Assembly (NCBI GenBank): GCA_002726205.1
Contig: PBSL01000025.1
Coordinates: 50,416-114,415 of the forward strand
Direction: 5' to 3'
DNA: 64,000 nucleotides
From: Planctomycetaceae bacterium
GTDB lineage: Bacteria > Planctomycetota > Planctomycetia > Planctomycetales > Planctomycetaceae
A program made the translations under genes and the position numbers. This document shows positions 54,045 to 64,000 of the stretch, one piece after another. Below the pieces are notes generated by a model. That model was not told where the DNA came from. It searched no databases and worked only from the letters and a program-made list of their open reading frames with translations. The number at the start of each line of letters is the position of its first letter. Position 1 is the stretch's first letter.

Positions 54045-55493
54045 ATGACCGACTCGCCCCAACCGCTCACCGCCAGCAAGCCTCGACGTGGATCCCTGAA
54101 GGTCCTTTTCCTGACGGTCTTCATTGACCTGGTCGGGTTCTCGATCATCTTCCCGTTGTTCCCCGACATGCTCGAGCATTATCTCGAGCACGATGGAGTC
54201 GACAGCCTGGTCGGCCGTCTGGCGGCCTGGCTGCAGGGACTCTCGGGAACCACCGATCCCGAATCGCAACGGCTGTACACGACTGCACTTTTCGGGGGCG
54301 TTCTCGGCTCGCTGTACTCGGTGCTGCAGTTCATCTTCGCCCCGATCTGGGGCCGGCTCTCCGATCGTACCGGCCGGCGACCGATCCTGTTGATCTCGAT
54401 CTCCGGTCTGGCGATCGCCTACGTCGTCTGGGCCTTCGCGGGGTCCTTCCTGCTGCTGGTGATTTCGCGACTGCTGGCAGGCCTGATGGGTGGCAACATC
54501 TCGGTGGCAACAGCGGCCGTCGCCGACATGACCGGCACCCGGGATCGGGCCAAGGGGATGGGAATGATCGGCGCCGCCTTCGGACTGGGGTTCATTCTCG
54601 GACCGGCCATCGGCGCCATGCTTTCGGGCATCGATCTTTCCGGCAGTCTTGCCGGGCTCAACCCCTTTTCCGCCGCCGCGCTGGCCGCCGCGGGACTGTC
54701 GATCGGCAATCTCGTCTGGGTCGCGCTGCGATTTGAGGAGACGTTGCCCCCGCAGGATCGTGGCAGCAACCCGACTCACGCCCGGTCATTGAATCCGCTG
54801 AAGCTGTTCACCGGTGACAACCTGCCGCCGGGAGTCGCCGCGACCAACCTGGTGTTCTTCCTGTTCCAGATCGCCTTCGCGGGCATGGAATTCACGCTGG
54901 TGTTCCTGGCCAAGGAACGCCTGCATTACACCGCCCGGGACATGATGTGGATCTTCATTTTCATCGGCGTCCTGATTGCCCTGGTCCAGGGCGGGGTTGT
55001 CCGGCGAATCACGCCGCGGTTCGGTGAGCAGCGGGTGACGCTGTGGGGCCTGGTCATGCTGGTCCCCGGACTGCTGATGGTGGGCTGGGCACAGTCGACG
55101 TTCCCGTTTTATCTCGGGCTGGGCCTGCTGGCCGTCGGCAGTGCATTGGTCTCTCCCTGCCTCTCGGCAATGGTCTCGCTCTACACGCCGTCGGACCGGC
55201 AGGGCGAAGTACTGGGCGTCTTTCGTTCACTGGGAGCGCTGTCGCGTGCAATCGCCCCGATCGTCGCCGGCCTGGTGTACTGGAAACTCGGGGCCAGCTG
55301 GCCGTACTACGGCAGTGCCCTGGTCATGCTGGTACCGCTGCTGCTGGCCACCCGCTTGCCGTCACCCCGCCGTGATTCCTCTCCGGAGATGGTCCATCCG
55401 GATCGGGAAACGCTAGCGGTAGACGAACCACCAGCACAGCCCACACAGCAACGGGAAGACGGCGAACAGCAGCAGGACGACCGTCCAGCCTGA
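54045..55493 (+). CDS. MFS transporter (TetA/YajR-like drug or solute exporter)
   Basis: 482 aa, 12 predicted membrane helices. Helix 1 (VLFLTVFIDLVGFSIIFPLFPDML) and motif A (GRLSDRTGRRPILLISI) are typical of the DHA1/TetA group, as is ADMTGTRDRAKGMGMIGAAFGLGFILGP (motif C region). A loop after helix 1 is longer than usual (about 35 residues, DGVDSLVGRLAAWLQGLSGTTDPES). The C-terminal 35 residues are acidic and Gln-rich (QPTQQREDGEQQQDD). It likely exports or exchanges a small solute by proton antiport; the substrate is unknown. It follows the CXXC protein by 7 bases. Confidence 0.88.
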   Translation: MTDSPQPLTASKPRRGSLKVLFLTVFIDLVGFSIIFPLFPDMLEHYLEHDGVDSLVGRLAAWLQGLSGTTDPESQRLYTTALFGGVLGSLYSVLQFIFAPIWGRLSDRTGRRPILLISISGLAIAYVVWAFAGSFLLLVISRLLAGLMGGNISVATAAVADMTGTRDRAKGMGMIGAAFGLGFILGPAIGAMLSGIDLSGSLAGLNPFSAAALAAAGLSIGNLVWVALRFEETLPPQDRGSNPTHARSLNPLKLFTGDNLPPGVAATNLVFFLFQIAFAGMEFTLVFLAKERLHYTARDMMWIFIFIGVLIALVQGGVVRRITPRFGEQRVTLWGLVMLVPGLLMVGWAQSTFPFYLGLGLLAVGSALVSPCLSAMVSLYTPSDRQGEVLGVFRSLGALSRAIAPIVAGLVYWKLGASWPYYGSALVMLVPLLLATRLPSPRRDSSPEMVHPDRETLAVDEPPAQPTQQREDGEQQQDDRPA

Positions 55494-55539
55494 CCGTCGA
55501 TTGTCGGGCCAGCGCCCCATGGCCTCAGCCTCCACACTC

Positions 55540-57102
55540 CTAGCCAACGACGTCGGGGTCTTGTTCGGGCGTGGCCGGGTTGTCCGGGTCGAACCACTCG
55601 TCCTTGAAGACGATCCGTTTGCGGTGCTTCATGGCGAGGTTGGCCGTCAGGGCCATGATCGCATCGGCCATCGCCACCACACCCCCACAACGCAACCTGT
55701 TGTCCCGTGGTGACTCGTTGCGGACGCAGTGGCAGAAGTGTTCCATCTCCTCGGTGTACCCACGGCTGACGCTGGCGCCCATGGCGCTGGAAGCGACAGC
55801 GGCGGCCGACGTCGGTGCCAGGCTCGCGCTGGCATCCATCACCGGGCCACCCTTGCCCTGGATCACGTGCAAACGCTGCTCGGTGCCGCCGGCACCGCTG
55901 GACGGGCTGCCTTCCTTGAACAGCAACGCCTCCTGTTCCTGCTTGACAATCAGCGTCCCGCGACTGCCCAGCAACATCTCACCGTAACTTTCCAGCCGAT
56001 TCGTATTCAATGACGAGTACGTCACGACCACCACGTCGTTGGGATTTTCCTGGGCATGGTAGTTCGGACCGGGGAACTCGAACGTTACGTAAATGTGATC
56101 GTCGATCTCCCGGATGTCTTTCTGCTTGTCCCGGGAACCGACGTTCTTGACACCGTAGAAGTTTTTCCCGCCGTAACCCTGGACGGCCAGCGGATGCACC
56201 TTGCCCAGGAAAATGCTGCAGGCATCCAACTGGTGACTCCCCAGCTCGGCCATCAGGCCGCCACCGGTGCGGTTGTACAGACGCCAATTGACGAGTTCTT
56301 CCATCGACTTGTAGTCGTAACTCGTCAGCTTCGAATCCAGCGAGGCGGCATCATCGGGGTGGATCGACTTCCGCCAGCTGTCGCGGCCGGGGAAGCTGTT
56401 GTTGCGATGCCACTGGGCACGGATATGGCGAATGTCGCCCAGGATTCCCTGCTTGACCAGGAAGTTGGCATTGTCATACAGCACGCTGTAGTGCCGCTGA
56501 TGGCCAACAGCCAGAAAACTGTCCGTCTTCCGGGCCACCTCGATCATCTGCTTGCATTCCTGGATCGAGTGAGCCATCAACTTCTCGGTCAGGACATGCT
56601 TGCCCTTGTTCATCGCCTCGATCGCGATCGGGGCGTGGTGAGAAAGCGGCACGGCGATCACGACTGCCTCGACATCGGGATCGTCGAGCAACTGGCGATG
56701 GTCCTCGTAGACCTTGATCCGGCTGGCCTTGGGCTTGCCGAGTTTCTTGTTCAAGCCGACACGGCGGTCGTTGCCGTCGCCGGTGAAGGCCCGTTGCCGG
56801 TTGGTCGGACGCAGATCGGCAATCGCCACGATGTCCATGTAGGCTGGAGGATGCTCGGTCAGCAGCACGCTGCCCTCATCACCGGTCCCGATGAAACCGA
56901 CCTTGACCGGATCGCCCTTCAACGCGCTGTAACCGAAATAGGCGGCCCCCAGTCCGACCGTCGCCGACGCGGTCCCCTTGATGAAGCTCCGCCGACTCAG
57001 CGCCACCGCCTCCTCGAACGGTTCGTCTCCCGAGCGAGTTGCCGCCAGGGCCTCGTTGAAGTTGTCGGTTCCCGTCTGAATTTCCTCGGGTGTCAATTGC
57101 AT
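55540..57102 (-). CDS. Gfo/Idh/MocA oxidoreductase, Tat-exported type
   Basis: 520 aa. A twin-arginine segment ([22 protein letters not shown]) lies unusually far in (about 37-58), behind a polar N-terminus. The Rossmann start [13 protein letters not shown] binds NAD(P). The family EKP motif reads EKLMAHS. The C-terminal region has [22 protein letters not shown] and [15 protein letters not shown], typical of planctomycete Gfo/Idh proteins. It probably acts on sugars or inositols in the periplasm-like compartment. ATG 57102 has GAGGAG 6 bases upstream. It lies 10 bases after the DoxX gene. Confidence 0.88.
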   Translation of the reverse strand: MQLTPEEIQTGTDNFNEALAATRSGDEPFEEAVALSRRSFIKGTASATVGLGAAYFGYSALKGDPVKVGFIGTGDEGSVLLTEHPPAYMDIVAIADLRPTNRQRAFTGDGNDRRVGLNKKLGKPKASRIKVYEDHRQLLDDPDVEAVVIAVPLSHHAPIAIEAMNKGKHVLTEKLMAHSIQECKQMIEVARKTDSFLAVGHQRHYSVLYDNANFLVKQGILGDIRHIRAQWHRNNSFPGRDSWRKSIHPDDAASLDSKLTSYDYKSMEELVNWRLYNRTGGGLMAELGSHQLDACSIFLGKVHPLAVQGYGGKNFYGVKNVGSRDKQKDIREIDDHIYVTFEFPGPNYHAQENPNDVVVVTYSSLNTNRLESYGEMLLGSRGTLIVKQEQEALLFKEGSPSSGAGGTEQRLHVIQGKGGPVMDASASLAPTSAAAVASSAMGASVSRGYTEEMEHFCHCVRNESPRDNRLRCGGVVAMADAIMALTANLAMKHRKRIVFKDEWFDPDNPATPEQDPDVVG

Positions 57103-57112
57103 GACACGCTCC

Positions 57113-58516
57113 TCATTCCGGTTTCGGCTTGTCGTCTGTCTCGTTCGAGTGGTCCACGTCGACGACGTCCCCATCGGTTTGCACCGCGTCGCTCTCTTCT
57201 GTTTCCGCCGGTTCTTGATCAGCGGCCCGCGTCTCTTCCGGCGACGAATCGTCTTCGGTTGTCGTCGAGTCGGCAGTGGTCCTGGTCTTCAGTTTCAGGG
57301 GCAGGTGACCAACCAGGGCGTCGATCCCGAACCAGCGACCTGTCGGCAGAAAGGCCAGGGCCAACAGGGCAATGATCTCGATCAGGTTCTTGTTGACCCA
57401 CAGGCTGTGCTCGGGTCCGGGTGCCGGCGGAACGCCCGGCCAGGGAGGCATCGCCAGGTAGAACATCAGCAGCAGGCCGGCGCCGCCGACAGCCGCCACG
57501 CGACTGCACAATCCCAGGATCAACAGCGCGCCAAGTACGGTCAGTGACCACATGGTCAACGCGTCGATCTGGTCGATCCGCGTCGCCGGCATCTTGATCG
57601 GACCACGGAGCCGCTGTTCATCGGTCAGCAGTTTTTCTGCCGCATCGACCAGTTCCTGTTCCAGGCCCCGGATCGGTCCGATCAACGAGGTCCTGATCTC
57701 GATGGTGTTCCCGAATCCGGGAACCGCCAGTTGGCCGACGTGATCGTGCTGGAATCCGGTTTCAGCAGCGGCAAGATCCTGCTCGTAGCGTGCCAGTTGC
57801 TTGCGATAGAGTTCGATTTCGCCGAGGCGTATTTCCATGGGCACATCACTGCCACGTTTCCGGATCGTCAGCCCCGAGCGATCCGGGTCACCCAGCAGCG
57901 AGGCCCGCAGCCGCTCCTTGAAACTCAATCGCGACGCCCGGGCAAACGCGATCTTGAGCGCGGCCTGGTACTTCCGGGCGGCGTCGTTCCCCTCCCGTCG
58001 TTCCGGCGGGGGATTCTCCTCAATCGGAGCCAGGGCCAGCGCCGCGTCCCGTTCCCGGGGTGTCAGATGAAATCGACCGTCGATGATCAATCGCCCGGTC
58101 TCGGCCTGGAATTTCAGCCGCTTGGCCAGCGTCCCCCGGAACTTGACGCCCTGGGGAAGTGCCTTCAACGCAGCACGAAAGTCCTTGGGCCCATTCAGCA
58201 GAACGTCGAGTCGCCTGACCTGCTGCTTGTTCAACCCGTGATGCGACACGAAGTGGGATTGCCAGGTCTCCCATCGCGTCGTCACCCACTCGGCGTTCAA
58301 CCAGTTCTGTTGGTCGGCATCGCCGGTCATGCCGCGAAAAACCTTCCGCAACGGACCCCGCGCGTTGCGGAGATACCCGGCCGATGTCCACGGCTTGGCC
58401 GTCGACTGCGTCTGGATCTTCCAGAGGCCTTCGTAGAGAAACTGCCAGCCGATGGCGATCCGCAGGACCACCAGCAGGATGCAGGCCCCCAGGATCTTCC
58501 CTTTCCAGTCGTTCAA
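57113..58516 (-). CDS. DoxX-family membrane protein with a large insert
   Basis: 467 aa; ordinary DoxX proteins are about 130-180 aa. The first DoxX-type helix ([27 protein letters not shown]) is followed by a soluble insert of about 250 residues, helical and charged, before the remaining helices ([37 protein letters not shown] and [20 protein letters not shown]). A polar, Glu/Asp-rich tail ends the protein. The start is TTG with AGGA 7 bases upstream. Its position directly before the Gfo/Idh gene suggests a working pair at the membrane; the role is unknown. Confidence 0.75.
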   Translation of the reverse strand: MNDWKGKILGACILLVVLRIAIGWQFLYEGLWKIQTQSTAKPWTSAGYLRNARGPLRKVFRGMTGDADQQNWLNAEWVTTRWETWQSHFVSHHGLNKQQVRRLDVLLNGPKDFRAALKALPQGVKFRGTLAKRLKFQAETGRLIIDGRFHLTPRERDAALALAPIEENPPPERREGNDAARKYQAALKIAFARASRLSFKERLRASLLGDPDRSGLTIRKRGSDVPMEIRLGEIELYRKQLARYEQDLAAAETGFQHDHVGQLAVPGFGNTIEIRTSLIGPIRGLEQELVDAAEKLLTDEQRLRGPIKMPATRIDQIDALTMWSLTVLGALLILGLCSRVAAVGGAGLLLMFYLAMPPWPGVPPAPGPEHSLWVNKNLIEIIALLALAFLPTGRWFGIDALVGHLPLKLKTRTTADSTTTEDDSSPEETRAADQEPAETEESDAVQTDGDVVDVDHSNETDDKPKPE

Positions 58517-58529
58517 CGTCTTTTCCTAT

Positions 58530-58552
58530 CCCGGCGGTGCCATCCCGCCGGG
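58530..58552 (-). terminator. Hairpin after apbE
   Basis: CCCGGCGG (58530-58537) pairs perfectly with CCGCCGGG (58545-58552) around a 7-base loop, just after the apbE stop on the minus strand and upstream of the DoxX gene. No T-run follows, so it may be a weak terminator or an mRNA stem. Confidence 0.35.
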
Positions 58553-58562
58553 GCAATCCGGT

Positions 58563-59669
58563 TCAAGACACCGACTCGAAAAACAACACCTCATCGGAGA
58601 TACCACAGACAACCGGTTCAAGTGTCTGGCCTCGACGAGGTGGTGGAATCAGCAGTGCGCCGACTCCGGGACAATTATCGCAGTAGGCCCGTGCAAATTC
58701 GACCCCTCCCACGAAAAACGCTGTCGAGAGTGCATCAGCCTCGGCTGCCGTCTCGCTCAGAACCGTCACCGACAACATGTTCTCGACCGGCCAACCGGTC
58801 CGGGGGTCCAGAATATGCCCCCAGCGGCTTCCTGCTGCCCGAAACGACTCGACTCCCGACCCGCTGGTCGACATCGCCGTGTCCTGCAGGAGCAGCGTGG
58901 CCAGTCGTCGTGTCGGAAACAACGGGTTGCGGATTCCCACCGGCCAACCGGCCAGTTGCTGGTGTTGTCCCCGGGCCAGCAGGCTGCTGTGGCCGCCGTG
59001 AGCCAGGAATGCGTTGATACCACGTTGCTCGAGTTCGACGGCGATACGATCCAGGGCAAATCCCTTGCCGATCCCCCCGAGGTTGATCTCGACACCTGGG
59101 CGGTCAAAACCGACGCTGCAGGTTTGGGAATCCAGTCGAATGTCGTCCAATCCGCCGCTGTCCCTGGCCTCGCGAATTTCCAGATCCTGTGGCACCCGTC
59201 CCGTCTCCCGCGCCTCACGCCACATCGCGACCAGGGGACCGGTGGTGGGGTCAAACGCGGCCCCGGTCCGTGAGGCGATTCGACAAGCGAGCGATACGAC
59301 CTCGAAAAGTGTCTCATCGAGAACAACGTCGCCATCAGCAGCCCGGGCGTTGGCCTTTGCCAATGGGCTTTCGGGACGATGAACCGTCATCAGTTCTTCC
59401 AGTGAATGAACTGTCTCCAGGGCCGACGACGCCAGGTCCAGTTGACCGCGGCAGCCGGCATCCAGGTACACGGCAAACTGGCAAGCCATCGCCCGTGTCT
59501 GAATTCTCAGCGTGTCACCCGCGCGAGGAACCGAAACCGCCTCCAACGAGTCAGCCTCCGACTCATCGAGCCGTTCATCTTCGCCGGGCCCGTTGACGAC
59601 ACGTTCGTTGGCCACCCGACCGGCCAGGAATTCTCGCCGGTTCCCTGCCTTGCCGTCGGGCAAGTTCAT
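58563..59669 (-). CDS. apbE: FAD:protein FMN transferase (ApbE)
   Basis: 368 aa. It attaches FMN to threonine in target proteins such as NQR and Rnf subunits, using FAD and magnesium. Motifs: QTRAMACQFAVYLDAG at the start of the fold, AFDPTTGPLVAMW, the INLGGIGKGFALDRIAVELEQRG segment, HGGHSSLLARG, and the Asp/Thr site in GWPVENMLSVTVLSETAAEADALSTAFFV. The N-terminus has GNRREFLAGR, a twin-arginine-like motif but without a clear hydrophobic stretch. ATG 59669 is chosen because it overlaps the leuD stop by ATGA. Confidence 0.9.
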   Translation of the reverse strand: MNLPDGKAGNRREFLAGRVANERVVNGPGEDERLDESEADSLEAVSVPRAGDTLRIQTRAMACQFAVYLDAGCRGQLDLASSALETVHSLEELMTVHRPESPLAKANARAADGDVVLDETLFEVVSLACRIASRTGAAFDPTTGPLVAMWREARETGRVPQDLEIREARDSGGLDDIRLDSQTCSVGFDRPGVEINLGGIGKGFALDRIAVELEQRGINAFLAHGGHSSLLARGQHQQLAGWPVGIRNPLFPTRRLATLLLQDTAMSTSGSGVESFRAAGSRWGHILDPRTGWPVENMLSVTVLSETAAEADALSTAFFVGGVEFARAYCDNCPGVGALLIPPPRRGQTLEPVVCGISDEVLFFESVS

Positions 59670-60268
59670 GAACCGGGAAACCCGGCCATGTAGGGCAGCG
59701 TTGCGGCTGCCCGGCGAACCTGGTCCCCGGTAGCCAGCAACTGGCTGAGAAAATCCCAGTCTCCCGACACCAGTGCCGATCGGGCACTTGAAGGGATCCG
59801 GGAAGGGGCACTGGTTTGCTCCCAACGGACCTCGTTATTCTCGAGATCGACGGTGACCGTCACTGCCGGGTCCCTCTCGACATCGCCGACAAGAGCCTCG
59901 AGTCGTTCTCGATCCAGGGTGACCGCCGGAATTCCCAGGGCGGTACAGTTCCCGAAGAAGATCTCGGCGAACGACTCGGCCACAATCGCGATCACTCCCC
60001 AGCGTGACAGGGCCTGCGGGGCGTGTTCGCGCGAGGAACCACAGCCAAAATTGCGACCGGCCACCAGTACCCGGGCCCCTGAAAAACATTTCTGGTTGAA
60101 CGGGTGGTCGTCATCCTGCAGGCGGTCGTCCTCGAAGGCATGCTCACCGAGACCATCGAAGGTGACACATCGCAGGAATCGTGCGGGGATGATACGGTCG
60201 GTGTCGATGTCGTCGGCCAGCAGCGGAATTGCTCTCCCCTGCAGTTCGGTGATCTGATTGGTCGACAT
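59666..60268 (-). CDS. leuD: 3-isopropylmalate dehydratase small subunit
   Basis: 200 aa. It forms isopropylmalate isomerase with LeuC in leucine synthesis. Typical motifs: LLADDIDTDRIIPARFL, FSGARVLVAGRNFGCGSSREHAPQAL and AESFAEIFFGNCTALGIPAVTL. It starts 57 bases after leuC on the same strand and overlaps apbE by ATGA (59666-59669), so leuC-leuD-apbE is probably one transcript. No Shine-Dalgarno is evident. Confidence 0.95.
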   Translation of the reverse strand: MSTNQITELQGRAIPLLADDIDTDRIIPARFLRCVTFDGLGEHAFEDDRLQDDDHPFNQKCFSGARVLVAGRNFGCGSSREHAPQALSRWGVIAIVAESFAEIFFGNCTALGIPAVTLDRERLEALVGDVERDPAVTVTVDLENNEVRWEQTSAPSRIPSSARSALVSGDWDFLSQLLATGDQVRRAAATLPYMAGFPGS

Positions 60269-60325
60269 GGGGGAGGTCTCATTGTTGGTGAATGATCCAG
60301 GATCCGGAAAATCGTGTTCGGCCTC

Positions 60326-61738
<1,413 letters not shown>

Positions 61739-61857
61739 GGACAAGTCGTACTCGGGTTAAACCCTCGGAACTTCGGCCTCGCTGCGACACCTCGATCGCA
61801 ACACGCGGACCGGCCATTGTAGCAGACGTCCCCGGCCGTTGTGAGCAGTCGCAGCCG

Positions 61858-61886
61858 TTGTCTTCAGCCCAAACGTGCTCTAGAAT
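61858..61886 (+). promoter_or_regulatory. Probable ffh promoter
   Basis: TTGTCT (61858-61863), a 17-base spacer and TAGAAT (61881-61886) match sigma-70 spacing and closely match its consensus. Transcription would start near 61893, giving a leader of about 130 bases before the ffh ATG at 62026. It lies in the divergent region between leuC and ffh. Confidence 0.55.
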
Positions 61887-62025
61887 TTCCCGTCTGGTCT
61901 CCCCACGCACCTCCGCCGGGAACACTGCCGGTCCACCCCCCGAGCTGACCACATCGGTTGTCCGCCGGGGGCTGCCGTCGAAGCGAGACCGGTGGACCCG
62001 GGATTGTTTTCAAGATTGCAAGACC

Positions 62026-63507
62026 ATGTTCGAAGGCATCACCAAGGGTCTGAAAGGCGCGCTGTCGTTCATAGAACGATCGCGGCTCACCGAAAGCAAC
62101 ATTCACGAGGGACTCGGACAGGTCCGCGAAGCGTTGCTCGAGGCCGATGTCAACTTCGACGTGGCCAACGACTTCATCGACCGGGTCTCGGTGCAGGCAG
62201 TCGGCGACCGGGTACTCAAGTCGATCCGACCCAGCGAGCAGATCGTCGGCATCGTTCACCAGGAACTCGTCGAGCTGATGGGGCCGGTCGATGCGTCGTT
62301 GCCAATCCAACGTGACGGGCTGACAGTGCTGATGCTCTGCGGACTGCAGGGCAGCGGCAAGACGACCACTTGCGGCAAGCTGGCACGGATGCTCAAGGAA
62401 CAGGGCCACCTGCCGATGCTCGTCGCAGCCGACCTGCAACGACCCGCCGCCATCGACCAATTGCAGGTCATCGCCGAACAGATCGCAGTCCCCTGCTACA
62501 CCGAACCTGCCACCAGCACCCCACTCTCGGTCTGCCAGAATGGACTGAAGGAAGCAAAACGGAACCCCGAGATCGGTGTCGTCATCCTCGATACCGCAGG
62601 CCGATTGCACGTCGATGACGAATTGATGGGGGAGCTGGAACAACTCGACCGCCGCATCCAGCCGCACCAGGTCCTGCTCGTCTGCGATGCCATGACTGGC
62701 CAGGACGCCGTCAACAGCGCCAAGGCTTTCAACGACGCGTTGGAAGTCGATGGAGTGATCCTGACCAAGCTCGACGGCGACACCCGCGGCGGTGCGGCGT
62801 TGTCGGTCAAGGCGGTCACCGGTGTCCCGATCAAGTTCATCGGCGTCGGGGAACAGTTGGACCGGCTCGAGGAGTTTCGTCCCGAGGGAATGGCCGACCG
62901 GATCCTGGGAATGGGCGATGTCGTCGGTCTCGTCCAAAGAGCCCAGGAACAGATCGACACCGACGAGGCGTTGGCTCAACAGCAGAAGATGATGGACGGC
63001 AAGTTCACGCTCGAGGACTTCCGCAAACAGATGCGAATGATGCGGAAGATGGGGCCGATGCGTGAAATCATGAAGATGATCCCCGGCGTTGGTGGCATGG
63101 TCGACGACAACCCGGACATGGAAAACCCCGAAGAAGACCTGAGACGGATCGAAGGAATGATCGATTCGATGACACCCCACGAGCGCAATAACCCCGAACG
63201 GATCGACCGATCCCGACGGAACCGAATTGCCAAGGGCAGCGGAAACCCGCCTTCAGAAGTCAACAACCTGCTCAAGCAATTCGACGCCATGTCGGGCATG
63301 ATGCAGCAGATGGCAGGAATGGGAGTCAAAGACCGGATGCGGGCCGTCAAGGAAATGTCCGAAGGAGGGATGCTCGACCCAGGCGCCCAGGTGCGAAAAG
63401 AGAAAACTCGCAGCAAACGGGGCTCCGTCGATCGAGACCAGGTCCGCAATCGTAAACGTCAACAGAGAAAGAACGCCCGGAAAGCTCGAAAACGGAATCG
63501 CCGTTGA
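62026..63507 (+). CDS. ffh: Signal recognition particle protein Ffh
   Basis: 493 aa. The N domain ([25 protein letters not shown]) is followed by the G domain with [16 protein letters not shown] (P loop), [13 protein letters not shown] and [33 protein letters not shown]. The M domain is Met-rich ([26 protein letters not shown]) and binds the SRP RNA and signal peptides; the tail is basic. Translation-linked targeting of membrane proteins is its role. ATG 62026 begins the conserved N domain. rpsP follows 101 bases downstream, the usual bacterial order. Confidence 0.96.
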   Translation: MFEGITKGLKGALSFIERSRLTESNIHEGLGQVREALLEADVNFDVANDFIDRVSVQAVGDRVLKSIRPSEQIVGIVHQELVELMGPVDASLPIQRDGLTVLMLCGLQGSGKTTTCGKLARMLKEQGHLPMLVAADLQRPAAIDQLQVIAEQIAVPCYTEPATSTPLSVCQNGLKEAKRNPEIGVVILDTAGRLHVDDELMGELEQLDRRIQPHQVLLVCDAMTGQDAVNSAKAFNDALEVDGVILTKLDGDTRGGAALSVKAVTGVPIKFIGVGEQLDRLEEFRPEGMADRILGMGDVVGLVQRAQEQIDTDEALAQQQKMMDGKFTLEDFRKQMRMMRKMGPMREIMKMIPGVGGMVDDNPDMENPEEDLRRIEGMIDSMTPHERNNPERIDRSRRNRIAKGSGNPPSEVNNLLKQFDAMSGMMQQMAGMGVKDRMRAVKEMSEGGMLDPGAQVRKEKTRSKRGSVDRDQVRNRKRQQRKNARKARKRNRR

Positions 63508-63608
63508 GTCGGCGACCTGTCACACTAGAGAGTCACTGATCAACAACAGAAACCTGCCCCAAGAAATACCACTCGCACAACTTGCGGACAACGACAGAGG
63601 AGAATCGC

Positions 63609-64000
63609 GTGGCCGTTCGAATTCGACTGAAACGACTGGGACGACGACATCGCCCCTTTTACCGTGTCGCGGTCATTGACAGCCGCTCGCCCCGTGACGG
63701 ACGGACGATCGAGGATGTCGGACACTACGATCCGATGGTCAAGGACAAGTCACAACGCGTGACACTCAACATGGAACGCATCGACTACTGGGTTTCCGTC
63801 GGTGCCCAGCCAAGCGACAGAGTCGCCGTGCTGATCGACAAGGTCAAGACGAACCGGTTCGGTACCGCCAACGAGCCGCCGCCGTTGACCGCCCCGAAAG
63901 AACTGCCACCACCGGAAGAACCAGCCACTGAGGAAGCGGCCACCGAGGAAGCGGCCACCGAGGAAGCGGCCACCGAGGAAGCGGCCACCGAGGAAGCGGC
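63609..64000 (+). CDS. rpsP: 30S ribosomal protein S16 with acidic repeat tail (3' end outside window)
   Basis: 130 codons are visible; the gene runs off the window. The GTG start has GAGGAG 7 bases upstream. Residues 1-80 are a full S16 (AVRIRLKRLGRRHRPFYRVAVIDSR, EDVGHYDPM, ERIDYWVSVGAQPSDRVA). After about residue 90 a Pro-rich linker leads to a tandem TEEAA repeat, four whole copies plus a fifth cut by the window end. S16 is normally 80-90 aa in many bacteria, so the tail is an extension. It lies 101 bases after ffh. Confidence 0.93.
   Translation, partial: MAVRIRLKRLGRRHRPFYRVAVIDSRSPRDGRTIEDVGHYDPMVKDKSQRVTLNMERIDYWVSVGAQPSDRVAVLIDKVKTNRFGTANEPPPLTAPKELPPPEEPATEEAATEEAATEEAATEEAATEEA
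63927..64000 (+). repeat. 15-base tandem repeat coding TEEAA in rpsP
   Basis: Five consecutive 15-base units (first ACT GAG GAA GCG GCC, then ACC GAG GAA GCG GCC) are in frame with rpsP. The last unit lacks one base because the window ends. The copies after the first are identical, which points to recent slippage. Confidence 0.9.

Overview
The window is high-GC, gene-dense DNA, almost certainly from a planctomycete (class Planctomycetia). The signs are the DUF1549/DUF1553 surface-cytochrome protein with its DUF1501 partner, an LEPR-XLL (RLEDRTLLSA-type) N-terminus on a giant secreted protein, a formylglycine sulfatase, Tat-signal Gfo/Idh/MocA and DUF1501 proteins, an ASPIC/UnbV protein coupled to a TPR protein, and a Ser/Thr kinase with the short N-terminal region typical of planctomycete kinases. 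The genus cannot be fixed from sequence alone. I see no insertion sequence, prophage, CRISPR array or rRNA operon, and no gene-free stretch longer than 300 bases.

Layout. 1-3085 (+): the end of a five-heme c-type cytochrome protein, then a sulfatase. 3099-4385 (-): a CE15-type glucuronoyl esterase. 4557-7564 (+): a UvrD/PcrA helicase and a GH18 protein. 7565-20000 (-): eight co-directional genes, read from 20000 down to 7565: amidohydrolase, CocE/NonD hydrolase, Tat-signal protein, 101-aa protein, DUF1501, a large TIG/PPC-like protein, DUF1549/DUF1553, and a cytochrome/WD40 protein. The last three are joined by 4-base ATGA overlaps. 20183-25154: an alpha/beta hydrolase, an S1/P1 nuclease (-), a beta-propeller-like protein and a sodium:solute symporter. 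25176-34298 (-): one 3040-aa exported protein combining a beta-helix region, an S8 peptidase, VWA, Calx-beta and RTX repeats. 34431-38200 (-): threonine synthase, an apgM-like protein that may be the homoserine kinase, and an aldo/keto reductase.

38383-46740: a lipoprotein, tRNA-Ser(CGA), a membrane protein, a small secreted Cys/Lys/Pro repeat protein followed by two hairpins, a Ser/Thr kinase, the TPR-ASPIC/UnbV pair, and an HpcH/HpaI aldolase. 46942-58516: a membrane VWA protein, LarA, YjbQ, chorismate synthase, an aromatic/aspartate aminotransferase, a CXXC protein, an MFS transporter, a Gfo/Idh/MocA oxidoreductase and a DoxX protein with a large insert. 58563-61738 (-): leuC-leuD-apbE. 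62026-64000 (+): ffh and the start of rpsP, whose tail is a TEEAA tandem repeat cut by the window end.

Housekeeping functions (Leu, Thr and chorismate synthesis, SRP, S16, DNA helicase) alternate with blocks for exported enzymes and surface proteins. The most unusual items are the giant S8/VWA/RTX protein, whose catalytic Asp position reads Glu; the Cys-octapeptide protein; the apgM-thrC pair; and the ASPIC/UnbV promoter, which has a consensus -35, an inverted repeat over it, and a -10 placed so that the mRNA should begin at the start codon.
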